From Plectrocnemia conspersa (lineage: Eukaryota; Arthropoda; Insecta; Trichoptera; Polycentropodidae), in contig VTFK01000068.1 of assembly GCA_009617715.1 (NCBI GenBank), positions 1,302,001 through 1,366,000 of the forward strand: a stretch of DNA of 64,000 bases, given 5' to 3'. The number at the start of each line of letters is the position of its first letter. Positions within the stretch are counted from its first letter, which is position 1. The position numbers and the translations under genes were made by a program. Shown piece after piece: positions 22,432 through 32,934 of this stretch. The notes beneath the pieces were generated by a model, which worked only from the letters and a program-made list of their open reading frames with translations, had not been told where the DNA came from and ran no database searches.

Positions 22432-22700
22432 CAGTGGCGTAGTTATGGTGGGGCGGAGGGGGCGGGCCGCCCCGGACGGCACTTGCTTGGGGGCGGCATA
22501 TTCGCGATGGGATCGTCTAGTGTGGTTCTCAACCCTGAATGCACTAAAACATATATACATCCACGAATAACAAGATCTTAATAATAACCAATTTATTAAT
22601 TTAAGAAATGCTGATTTTATTACTCTGCAAAAACTGTATGGGGGGGGGGTGGCAATTTTAAGGATCACCCTGGGCGGCGCATACCCTAGCTACGCCACTG
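22432..22700 (+). mobile_element. hAT-type MITE, 269 bp
   Basis: The ends CAGTGGCGTAG (22432) and CTACGCCACTG (to 22700) are perfect inverted repeats of the widespread hAT type CAGTGGCGTA. The 8-bp flanks TCAGTAAC and GAAGTAGC agree at 5 of 8 positions, which fits a decayed target duplication. The interior is much more GC-rich than the surroundings, with a GGGGGCGG stretch and a ten-G run near 22640. The two overlapping short open frames in it are composition artefacts. Confidence 0.8.
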
Positions 22701-23020
22701 GAAGTAGCTATTTGTTAGTTGAAATATAATTATACTTAATAAAAATATATGCCATTGCTTATTCGTCTAAAGCAGGGGTAGAACACAAAATACGATACGT
22801 AAGTCAAATCGTATTTTAATCTAGCCCGCAAGTCAAGATTAAACATTACATTTTAAAACTTTTTAATATTTCAAAGCATGCGCTGTAACGGAACGGGTAA
22901 CTTACTAGTTAAGTAGTTGCGAGATATGACCGTATATGGTGCTCCTATTGCTTCACATTCCACTGTGACGTTACGCAGTTATAATTCGACATGCCCCGTG
23001 TAATGTTTTAATTTTATTAC
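22701..23020. other. spacer between two hAT-derived pieces
   Basis: No supported gene. This is the region just upstream of the hAT transposase pseudogene and may include its 5-prime part in unreadable form. Confidence 0.4.
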
Positions 23021-23023
23021 CAA

Positions 23024-23637
23024 TGGATGCCACTGTCAAAGCCAGAAAGTAAAACACAAGTGGACTTTAAATGGCATGTAAATTATTTTGTTATCGAAAT
23101 AGATGACAAAGCATTATGTTCATTGTGCGATGAATTTATATCTGTACTAAAATAACACAATATACGTCAACATTACCAGACTAATTACTCGACACGATCT
23201 TTCCAACGAATAGAAAAGTTGGAAAGTTTAAAACTGAATTTTTTGAGAAATTAAAAAAGGAAAATGGGACTGTAATTAAAATCAGTTTACGTTTCTCATT
23301 TATTAATTAATAACGGAGAGCCATTAAGCGATGGTTAATTAATTATGTCATGTATGATTATTGAAGCCGAAGAAATGTGTCCCAGGAAAATAGATCGGTC
23401 TTTCGGCGAGTACAGTTGGTAGAAAAGTGCATATAAATTACGTTTTTAAGCTTTCTGACCAGCCGAGCCAGATATTTCAATAATTTACGATTTGCCCTTT
23501 CACAAAAAAGAAGAACCACTTATTAAAGTCGTGTTTGATTGTTGCAGCCATGGGAAAATATATTTCTATCGGCGAGTACAGTTACTAGAAGGGTTGAGCA
23601 CATTGTGGATGACATCAATAGCCAATTAAATAGCAAG
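23024..23637 (+). pseudogene. BED-type hAT transposase pseudogene
   Basis: From about 23048 one frame reads KTQVDFKWHVNYFVI, then DDKALCSLCDEFISVLK, an in-frame stop, and HNIRQHYQTNY. The two cysteines followed by HxxxxH form a BED-type zinc finger of the kind found in GTF2IRD2/ZBED-related hAT transposases. Next come KLESLK, then (shifted) INNGEPLSDG, IIEAEEMCP and finally LSASTVTRRVEHIVDDINSQ at about 23565-23632. The order matches the N-terminal third of this family. An echo of the GGCGAGTACAGTT segment at 23404 and 23569 suggests a local duplication. Several stops and shifts make it dead. A start at ATG 23024 is plausible. Confidence 0.75.
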
Positions 23638-24631
23638 GTAAGTGATGTTATAATAAATAATAAGTAAGTATAATTAAAGGCATGCTTAAAGATTTCTGCA
23701 AACAGTTTGTTACTAAATGAGAAATATCGCAATATATCACGGTTATTGAGCCAGTTGTGTCAGCTGTGAACTTTATTACTCTTGTGAACTTAACCCTCGT
23801 AAGTTCTCGAATATACTGACATATAACAATTCGATAGCTTAATCACAGTAACAGTAAACTTTTATTAGGACTGAAATTTACTTGAAGGTTTTAAAAATGT
23901 CAATGAATTTTATTTGAATACATTTTCATTTCATAATATTTTTATTTTTATTATATGTATCGTAATGTTTACTTGAAATAATAGTATGGAAATACATATC
24001 AAGAAATGTCTAATAGAGGCATAATTAGGCCAAATTGCGAATTTCGGCCAAGCTCAAATAAAACGTGACATCTCCTTGACCGTCCAATCGAATCGAAGAC
24101 AACACATAAACTCAAGCACGTCTAAACAATGAATAAACGGCGCACGTGTCTGACGGTTATATGAAATCTTGTAGTTATATTTTAAGCAAACAGGTTACAT
24201 GCATTACTATAATTAATTTTATTATTGAATTTGATTGAAAACTAGATCATAAAAGTAATTTATTGTTTATATATGCAATAGATTTTATCATGTGAATTTT
24301 TCAGTATCAATCAGCAAGTAGATATATCTATCTTTTAGATGAGTTAAAGTCTTAATAGATTTAACATACTCATATATAATACAAAGATTTTGACGATTTA
24401 AAAATATTAAAATCCAATAGAACGATGACTGGTTAGTCATCTCTACAAAATGATTTGAATTGATTGTGGAGATGAGCTTCGTTAAATCGCTTACCCTTTA
24501 ATATTGTTAAATGTCATGTTGTAACATTATAAATCAACTTTCCTAAACGTAAAAAAATATACTAAATAACTTGAATTTTAACTCTTGTGACAAATATTTG
24601 TGATGCAAAGTACAAAGCATACTAGTTATAT
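23638..24631. other. AT-rich spacer
   Basis: No feature recognised beyond a short GGCCAAATTGCGAATTTCGG inverted pattern near 24030. Confidence 0.45.
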
Positions 24632-24632
24632 A

Positions 24633-25000
24633 CAGGGCCGCCGAGAGCGAGCCCGTGCCTTGGAAAAACAATGATTCCGGGCCTCACAACAAAAATGGCG
24701 TTTTATTTATTTTTTTACTACGTAACATAATTTTTTAAATAAATAATAATAGGTACGAGTTAACCCTTTCTATGCAACAAATAAATATAAAAATTACGAC
24801 ATATTTTCTGAAATCATATTTTATGCAAAATATTTTAATTTGGCATAAAAAATTATTAAAAATATCTACTCATAATATGTATTTGATAATAAGTCGCATT
24901 TTCTGTGTTGCTAATTACCAAATTTCCAGTCCAGGTTAAAAGCAATAAAATCATCCTATCGCGGTCAGGCGTTTCTATTAAGAGTTTTTTTATATTAATG
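24633..25000 (+). repeat. composite repeat, copy 1 left part (hAT-like end)
   Basis: It starts CAGGGCCGCCGAGAGCGAGC, a hAT-like terminus, and continues through AACAATGATTCCGGGCCTCA, TAATAATAGGTACG and CAGTCCAGGTTAAAAGCAAT. All these blocks recur in the same order on the minus strand at 30294 down to 30010. Copy 1 is then split by TIR element A, and its continuation with the ACATCTAAACCGAATTTTG arm resumes at 25820. Confidence 0.65.
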
Positions 25001-25804
25001 TAATGCTCTCTGGAAGTTGTCCAAACCGAAGTTCAACTGAAGTCGGCCGAGGTCGCCGACTTCCGAGTAGCGACCACACTGCCACAAATTTCATATGCCG
25101 TCCGGACGGCGGCTGCTGTCACGTACAGCTGGCATATTTGCGCGCAATAGAAAAATGTGCCAAATAATCGCAATTTTTAAATTGCCATGTTATTAAAATT
25201 ACGCTACTAATAATTATAAAAGTTTGTGTGGGCACTCACCAATACAATATCAGTCAAAACTTTTCGGTCGTAAATATTTAATTTACGCAAAGTCTTTGTC
25301 GGTTTTTGCAAAATGCCATAAGGCATAAAAATGATACCACTGAATACAAACACCACATCTGTGACTATCCTAGAATTTGTCGCCATCAATTCTAAATAAT
25401 AATTCGTTATGGTGTTACATTTATATAAACCGATCTAGGAAAACACATAAGGATATTCAAAACGATTTTTCTTAACAAAATCAAGTACCGCTAATAATTT
25501 TTTAATTATTTAATTTTATATGAAAAAAAATATAATAACGATATATGTTAAAAGAATATACTATCAAAAATATAATTAATCCCTTTTAGTGCCCTAAAAT
25601 ATTCAAAGATGTTAGTAAAAGTCTGTTGAAGTCCCCGATATGCATGTGGTATTATAACTTGACCACGTGCCCACGATGCAGCGCTCGTCATGCGTGTTGA
25701 CCGTAGGACGCCTACGCGCATACTGAAATTGAACCGAATTACTCGTTCAATCTCAGTTTGCGTAAAACCACTTGGCCAACTTCCAGAGAGTGTAGTCAGG
25801 CATA
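25001..25804 (+). mobile_element. TIR element, copy A
   Basis: The left end TAATG-CTCTCTGGAAGTT lacks about ten terminal bases that copy C retains. The right end CCAACTTCCAGAGAGTGTAG...GGCAT is its inverted partner. The body aligns from end to end with copies B (45275-46294) and C (63268 to window end): GACTTCCGAGTAGCGACCAC, GTCACGTACAGCTG, the exon-like segment at 25240-25386, and GTTGAAGTCCCCGATA near the right. It is inserted within the composite repeat at 24633-26100. It carries no transposase. Confidence 0.75.
25240..25386 (-). CDS. 49-codon exon-like segment in copy A, unknown protein
   Basis: On the minus strand ATG at 25386 opens a frame of exactly 147 nt, ending in TTG followed at once by GTGAGTGCC, a strong splice-donor match. 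The product starts MATNSRIVTDVVFVF, passes a hydrophobic stretch (SGIIFMPYGIL) and ends KLNIYDRKVLTDIVL. The N-terminal hydrophobic segment could be a signal anchor. Copies B and C keep the same start, length and donor, although both have TGA at codon 16 where A has AGT. I do not recognise the protein family. It may be a captured first exon of a host gene or the relic of an element-encoded protein; expression is unknown. Confidence 0.4.
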
Positions 25805-25819
25805 AGAATCGAATCAACT

Positions 25820-26100
25820 ACATCTAAACCGAATTTTGCCCAATAGGAGAGCGCAAAAAATAATTATCTCTTCTCAAAAATCAAACATTTACGTCAAATA
25901 CAAAAAAATCGTGCCGTTGTAGTGGAAACTTTGGTTATGTAGCGTTAATAATAATACTTTTTATTACATAAAATAATAATTGAATGGAGCACATTAAAAC
26001 CGAATTTTGACCAATAGGAAAGCGCAAAAAACAAGTCAAAAATCCACGTCAAAAGCAATAAAATCGTGTCGGTGCCGTCGCAGTGACGGCTTGGTTGGGT
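25820..26100 (+). repeat. composite repeat, copy 1 right part: two direct arms
   Basis: Two units about 170 bp apart (from 25820 and from 25990) each begin ACAT(C/T)(T/A)AAACCGAATTTTG, followed by CCAATAGG, a GCGCAAAAAA block and AAAATCGTGCCGT or AAAATCGTGTCGG. They match the arms of the foldback at 29744-29987, but here they are in direct orientation and lack the inverted partner. Confidence 0.6.
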
Positions 26101-28021
26101 GTTGATTGTTACCCCGTTGTACAATAAACGTTATTTGATAATACTAATAAAAATAATAACGTATACGTAAATCGCTTGCGCTGAAAATCAAGTGCGAACA
26201 TGCTCTTTCACCAATTGCGTAGAAAGCTCGCTCTTTGAGCTCGAATTGAAAGCTTTAAGTTGGGTGTGTTTGTAAACAAAAATTAACGCGCATTTCAAAT
26301 GTAAGAGGAATAATAAAGAAAATTTTAATTGAAAAAGCTCGACTTTTGCGTTTCGGTAAAGAGGGCATTCAAAAAATATTTTTTTTCATAATTTAATAAA
26401 TGAGCTTATGTAACATTATTATATTCGAGTAATTGGGAATAATGTAATACTTAAACGTGACGCTGGTTGTGGCGTTGTGACGAAAAACAAGGACAATCAG
26501 GAGAATTTATTAGGCGTACCCTGTAAAGATGAAAAGCACACAATAATTCGAAGGATGTATTTAAATTAAAAGTTCTCAAATATCGTTAACAATGTATAAT
26601 TTGTATAATGACGTACACCTCCGAATCATGTAATCTTAATAAGAAAATTGGGCAAAATATCAAAGTAACGCAGAAAGCTGTAAAAAGAAAAAACCTATAC
26701 TAATTAAATATGTGTAGTGGTTAAACTGTTAATGTGGCAGACTATATAATAATAATAATTAAACCCTCTCTCTCTCTCTCTCTCTCTCGACTTTACGTAT
26801 ACACGACTTATTATTATTTTATTGTTTTTTAACTTATACGTCAATATCCCTTTTAGTTAAATTAGCACAATTTATTAATCGTCATTAACATTATTGTGCA
26901 ATTTTGATCTAAATGTTCAGTTCCTTATTTTATTTTTATAGTGGCAATATATCAATTAAATTTACAATGCATACGTTAATTTTTGTTCTATAATAAAAAC
27001 GAATGATTTTTTATGTCAATTTACCGAAAAAATTATTAGTCTAATTGTTTGATATGTTCTTTACTAGCAATAGCGCACAAGACAAAAAAATACTTCGACA
27101 AAATGCGTGCCGACAAAAGTACGCATGACAAAAGCGCAAAAAAGTGTATATTTTTATATTGCAAAAAAAAAATGTAAAATGGGCTGTACATCCCAGAATT
27201 AAACGTTTTACTCGTTTTATATATGTTTTTGTAAATTTTTGCTCTTAAATATTTGGGGTTAAATACCTTATTTGAAGAACAACCACTGGAACAATATAAA
27301 TATATTAAAGATTAAATAAATATTTTTATTAAATATATAAATAAATATTTTTACAGGATATACATATATATTAGAGAGTAAAAACTATTTTTTTTCTTTG
27401 ATTAAAATGAACATGTTTTAATGTCTATGGCGGAAAACTTTAAATAATTAGTTTTCAAGTTCATTTTTAATATGTTTTATTATGTTTTATATATACAATA
27501 CATATGTGCAAAAAAGAGTCAGATAATAAAATAATACTTCACCAAATGTGTGGTACATATGGTAAGGGTAGGAATCATGCTTAAGTGCAAGTAACTTAAT
27601 ATTTAAATTTTTAATGAATTCCATTTTGGAAAATATTTCCATACACGATGCAAGGACTTGCGATTCTAAAAAACAACAGTTAAAGTATGGATCATTTAAT
27701 AATTTGCAAGAAATCAGGGGTTGGTTTGTATCTAAAGGGTTTTATTTATAATTAGATTGACAGAAAATACACATACATAAAGCGTGTATTTTTTAAGAAT
27801 ATGATTTTCAATATGATTAAAATATAAATTGAGATGGAGGGAAAATATTTAGAAGAGATATCTGTCTCTGAGTTATTACTAAACCAAAAACGGTTACAGC
27901 TGTAATTAAAGCCCTACTAAATATACTTTTAATGTTTTGACTATACACGTATAATTTAATGTAGCTTTCACTTCTTTCGATCGATCAACTCTATAAAAGT
28001 TTATAGTCGATTTTATATATA
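26101..28021. other. AT-rich spacer with (CT)n tract
   Basis: No supported gene. It contains a (CT)n microsatellite at 26765-26789, and near 27080-27140 a cluster of four GACAAAA motifs that looks like a decayed short tandem repeat. Confidence 0.5.
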
Positions 28022-28700
28022 CACTGCCGGTCAAAAGTTTAAGACCATAACATGCAATGATGTTTATGTCACGAATTCACCCTTTTTCTTTTAAATAATA
28101 AAAAAAAACAGATACCAAATTAAAGAATAAACTATTATTTATATTTACCATAACAATATTATATTTTTTTTTTTAGTTGCTATTTCTTATTTTACGAAGA
28201 GTTGTAAATGCGGACAAGCGTGACTAATGCGGTTCAGATGTTAATTATGCGTCAGTGAAGGTTTAACGACCCGTTTAATTTTTTTTCTCTGTACATTTAT
28301 TGAAATGCATTCGAAACTACGAAAAGCCATAATCTGGATCGGTTTTAATTTCATTTCATTCAAACTATTGGACCTTACATTCAAGTTTAAATGCTCTTAT
28401 GGGGCGGAAAAATAATCAATTATTACCCTTCATACGGAGAGCAAAACTCAAAAATTAAATATTTCTAAGACGGCAGTGCAGTAAGCTATTAAAAGATTTC
28501 AAAGTACAGGAGCAAAACAACAAAATCAGCATATAAAAATATCTAGTAAAATAAATAGAAGACTTACAAATCTAGGAAAACCTAATACGCGATGATCGAT
28601 TGGAATTATAATTATAAAAAAATAATTAGTTCTGATAGAAGTTAAAAACACTAGGATTCGAAATCAGATCTTATACCTTATACCAGATGTTATTCAAATT
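28022..28700 (+). mobile_element. Tc1-like transposon relict
   Basis: The left terminus CACTGCCGGTCAAAAGTTTA at 28022, preceded by TA, is typical of Tc1/Bari-type ends. About 440 bases further on, the plus strand reads ISKTAVQ, a stop, AIKRFQSTGAKQQNQ and then SSKINRRLTNLGKPNTR (about 28465-28595). This resembles the paired helix-turn-helix DNA-binding region of Tc1 transposases (xxSxxTVxxxIKRFxETGxxxxxxRSGRPR). The catalytic part and right end are not recognisable. The element is dead. Confidence 0.6.
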
Positions 28701-29743
28701 CAGACAATAATATATTTATAAAAAAAGTAAAAACCGACCTCAAATAATGCATCTGAACTAGACTAGAGTTGTTTGAGATGTACTTATATACTAATGTATT
28801 TCAGGTATAAGTTCATTTAGCCCTTTTTTATACATCGTATACAATAGATAAATGAAGCGGAACATTGCCTTCAAAAGCACCCATTTTCTCACAATAAGCA
28901 ATATTATTCAAAGGGACAGATTGTAGTTTTTTAACGCGGCTCAATTTGTGTTAAAATTTGTTGACTTTGTTGCTTTTTGAACGTTTAAAAAATATAAGAC
29001 GTGAGAGAAAATATTCAATCAATGTAACTTAGATTGTATTATCGGTAATTTGTCAACTAGATTTAATGCAGCAAAATAAATAAATTATACATTCAGTTTC
29101 ATGTATTTATTCCTAAAAGAAAATTTAGGAAAAACAGTCGCACCTATTCCGAAAATATTTTTTAAAATATGTCATTTCAGTACAATCATATCGGAAGATA
29201 ATTTCACTAGTAGATATATATTTTTACCAGCTAAAATATAAATTATCTGGCAGGTGCTAGTAAAATTATATGATTTCAACTTTTTACATATTATACTTAT
29301 CATCATTTATTTATATCCGATGTATAATATAAATGTTTTTTTGGCAAATTTATATTTTCACTAGTTTATTCCAAATATATTTTCACCAGTAGATATATAT
29401 TTCTACTAGTGAAAATATAATTTAACTGATATGCTGCTCTAAAATATCTATGAAACATAATTTGACAGTTGCGAAACGTCCATTCGCTGTTCAAACCCAA
29501 ACCTAACCTAATGAAAGTTAAAACTAATTATAGTTTCAGAACTTATTAGTTCATGTTCAAAACACAAACTAAGCAAACTCATCTTTCAGGGGAAAATAAG
29601 CGGATGAATGAGTACAGATAGACATCGCATCTCACACATTGCTCCACAGCTTGTCTGCATTTCGATATTACACTATGTTTTAGAAATATGATAGCTATCC
29701 TTACCGATATTACTATGGACTTCTAATATAAAGAGGGCTAATC
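28701..29743. other. AT-rich spacer with a hairpin repeat
   Basis: A segment with CACTAGTAGATATATATTTT (about 29208) recurs as CACCAGTAGATATATATTTC (about 29386). The second copy forms a 15-bp stem, TATTTTCACCAGTAG facing CTACTAGTGAAAATA, with one mismatch. No gene is seen. Confidence 0.45.
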
Positions 29744-29987
29744 AAAGTACATTCAAACCGAATTTTGGTCAATAGGAGGGGGCGTAAATACAATTATCAC
29801 TTCTCAGAAGTCAAAAATCCACGTCAAAAGCAATAAAATCGTGCCGTCGCCATCGCTCGTTACCGAGAACGCTCGTTGCGATGGCGACGGCACGATTTTA
29901 TTGCTTTTGGCGTGGATTTTGACTCTGAGAAGTGATAATTGTTTTTTGCGCCCTCCTATTGGTCAAAATTCGGTTTAGATGTACTTT
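29744..29987. mobile_element. 244-bp foldback element with long near-perfect arms
   Basis: Arms of about 112 bp run from AAAGTACAT (29744) to GTCGCCATCGC (29856) and, inverted, from GCGATGGCGAC (29878) to ATGTACTTT (29987), with a 21-nt loop. The arms are nearly identical, so the full unit would form a long hairpin. Each arm carries CCAATAGG followed by a GC-rich block and AAAAGCAATAAAATCGTGCC. Single arms of the same type occur at 25820 and 25990. It is non-coding and probably mobilised in trans. Confidence 0.85.
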
Positions 29988-30294
29988 TTTTCGACTAGAT
30001 CCTAATATTGTTATAAACGAGCGTTTTCGCCGTGACGCCACAATTTTATTGCTTTTAATACCTGGACTGGAAATTCACTATATGGCAATGAGTAGATATT
30101 TTTAATGCCTAATTAAAATATTTCGCATAAAATATGTCACAACGATGGCTAATTTTTAAATTTATTAACACGTACCTATTATTATTTATTCAAGAAATTA
30201 TATTACGATGTTAAAAAATATATAAAATACCATTTTTGTCATGAGGCCCGGAATCATTGTTTTCCTAGGCCCAGGTTCGCTCTTAGTGGCCTTG
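29988..30294 (-). repeat. composite repeat, copy 2 (hAT-like end)
   Basis: Read on the minus strand from 30294 (CAAGGCCACTAAGAGCGAAC), it follows 24633-24990 in order: the AATGATTCCGGGCCT block, the AATAATAATAGGTACG block, and CCAGTCCAGGTATTAAAAGC. It joins directly to the foldback at 29987. This uninterrupted arrangement shows what copy 1 looked like before TIR element A inserted. A short minus-strand open frame at its edge is not supported. Confidence 0.6.
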
Positions 30295-31379
30295 TAATAA
30301 TAGTAATATTTCTCACCAGTGTGGCAAATATGGCAAAAATTATTACAATTTCTAGGGCAATTAGAAATGGCATTACAGGGTCAAATTTGTGGAACATCCT
30401 ACTATGGTTAGATGGGCACTGAACCCTGACGGGTGTCGAAATCGATCGCTCAAGCCCCTCGACGCGTTTATGCGTTACAGTGACGTCATTGCGTCTATTT
30501 CTGGGGTCCATCAGGTGATCAGCATTCAGCCATTTTTAAGCTAAAGCCCAGACCACTGTCAATAAAAGGGAGTTGTAGTATCCGTTACAAAGTTTGTATT
30601 GTAGGCGGAAAGCTGTCAATGTGAAATCGACCATGGGATGAGAATAAAATAAATTTTGAACGAGAATATACATAGAATAAGACAACAATGCATGTCGATT
30701 TGAAAACCACGAACTTGATTGGAAAAGTATCCTAAAAGGAGATAAGGTGCTAGCTTGCGATAAGGGTGCGGGAAGTACTTTACTACGAATTTTCTATTAT
30801 TAACATAAAACTGCTGTGTGGTGTGATGGTATAATAACATTGAAAGAGAACATCAAAGGGGCTAAGAAATAATACCAAGATCAATTTACAATTACATTTA
30901 CATTAGAAATTTATTTAACATTTTCCTAAACTACTATGAAGAGCGTAAAAGACCTTCGACCAGAAAGCATTCCAATAATGCGTATAACATACGTCACAAA
31001 TCTGAACAGGTTTTCTTACCGAAACACAATCAGATATCCAAACGGAATCTGACAAACTTTCGCTATTACCAAAGACTGAAGTATAAATAACGGAAAAAGT
31101 TCTTCAACCGATTCAATCGTTACTATAATATTTTCTCTATACCTAAATTTGAATAATTTTCATTATGTATTAATGAGCCGTGAACGCGTTATCGCACTTA
31201 ATAAGGGCGTGGCTCGATCTTACCCGTTTGGCAGGCGTTTCGAACGTAAATTGTAATATGATACCTGATTGTTACTAAATGAGATTATTGCAAGACTGAT
31301 TTCATAAAATAAAAAAAAATACTCATTAAGATACTCGAGAACTGATCTTCTAAATAGAAAAAATAGGGTCTGTGTTTTC
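30295..31379. other. spacer, nothing recognised
   Basis: No coding motif or repeat that I can support. Confidence 0.45.
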
Positions 31380-31655
31380 AGCAATGCCGACAGTCCCCTA
31401 CTCCTCCAAATGCCCTTGACTCACACGCACACACACACACGCACTTTTGCGCCCCTGCCCCGACGCCCTTGACTCACCCTTTTGGGGATTCCGCCCTACG
31501 CCCCACCGCTCGTGACGTTATCAGCCTCCCGGCCACCTCTGGAGTGACCTTCGACGCTGGAGATTCAGCCGATAGGGATGGGGGTGGAAAAAACACAATA
31601 CCCGCAATTGGTAGGTATTTTCGGTTTTGCTGGAAATTTGATCCGAACAAATAAA
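31380..31655 (+). other. GC-rich island, possible exon fragment
   Basis: About 230 bases are far richer in C and G than the flanks, including a (CA)n run at 31422-31443. From 31469 a 61-codon frame reads MTHPFGDSALRPTARDVISL and continues through TSGVTFDAGDSADRDGGGKN. A GTAGGT donor-like site follows CAATTG at about 31610. No upstream acceptor or known domain is evident. It may be a decayed exon, a CpG-type element or foreign insert; I cannot decide. Confidence 0.25.
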
Positions 31656-32872
31656 TGATATATTATTATTGCTGTAAATCTATCGTTGTATCCAATGCGT
31701 TACAGTGGGGGGTAACAATGTCAACATGCAGCTCGGGTTTATAATATTTATTATACATAAAAAATCATTTTATGCAATGATCGAACTAGAAAACATTTTG
31801 ATTCCTCTGGAATTATTATATGTATGAAATCCCATCTATTATAATACTGTGTTTAATGTTAAAATTTTAAAATAATGAAGGTGCGTTCTAGAAATAGTAT
31901 TTTTATTTATATTAATTCTATATATATTATTTATAGCACTACTATATTAGTTTTCTGATTCGAATACTGCAAAATTGTATTCAATTTTGTTGATGTTTGA
32001 AACACGCGTTTATTTTCAAGCTCAATTACAAAGGTTAAAAATTATTTTTAGCCACTTTAAAACAACTTTTCGAGAAAGACATAAAACGTGAAAAAAAACC
32101 TTAACCAAAAAAATAAAAATCGATGCTAATTAAACATCTCTGAGTGCTTTTGAGATACTATTTTCACCAAGCGTCAGGGATAGGAATAGTTGTGAGCTTA
32201 ACCCAACGGTTGATCTTGGGTCGTCGGTCAAAGCGCAGGTTTTTTTATCAGAATATAACCATAGAGAGATGCCAATGAGTATTTATTTATTCTTTATTCA
32301 ATTTTTTATTTCAGAGCTGCAAAAATTTCTAGTGATAAGGTTGTGTTATTTTATAATAATTTTTACAGTGAAAAATTATTTGTTCCGTGAAAGCCACAAA
32401 CTTCTAGTTTATTTCTATACAGAATCTCTAGTAGCAATGACTTGCTAAATGCTCATAAAACTAATTTCTTTATTGGTGACTTTTTAATGACAGTTATTTT
32501 TTATCGAAAATTAAAATGAAATAATTTACGCTAAATATTATTTTTAGAAATGTTATAAAAGAATAACACACAATATAATGACTTTATTTAGATTTTATAA
32601 CAATTTAATTTAAATTCTGTAAATGCATGACAATGCCATATATCTTTTCAGCCGCACGTTTAAAAATGTACGATTATATTGTTCAGTGATGACAAATGTT
32701 TATATGTATTATATAAATATTGACCACAATGATTAATATTTATGGTTACATCTTTCGTAAAAGTCTGGGAAACAACATTTGTTTACGTTTATGAATATCT
32801 GTGGGATTTCTACTTCTAGGGGTTCTCATATCGCATTTTGTTTAAATGGCGATTTCTTTCAAGGGTATGCAT
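31656..32872. other. AT-rich, nothing recognised
   Basis: No supported gene or repeat. Confidence 0.5.
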
Positions 32873-32932
32873 AATTATGTAAAATACCCTTATAGCATAT
32901 AAAAATTATGCTAAAGGGTATTCTACATAATT
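32873..32932. repeat. 26-bp stem hairpin
   Basis: AATTATGTAAAATACCCTT plus TAGCATA (32873-32899) pairs with TATGCTAAAGGGTATTC plus TACATAATT (32907-32932), with one mismatch and one bulge around a 7-nt loop. It sits directly before the repeat array and may be its terminus or a tiny MITE. Confidence 0.7.
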
Positions 32933-32934
32933 AG

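Noticed and set aside
22349..22668. Overlapping open frames on both strands
   Set aside because: They arise from the GC-rich interior of a hAT-type MITE and have no independent support.
27066..27140. Cluster of GACAAAA motifs suggesting a CRISPR-like or tandem array
   Set aside because: Spacing is irregular, units are only 7 bp and flanks differ; it is ordinary low-complexity sequence.
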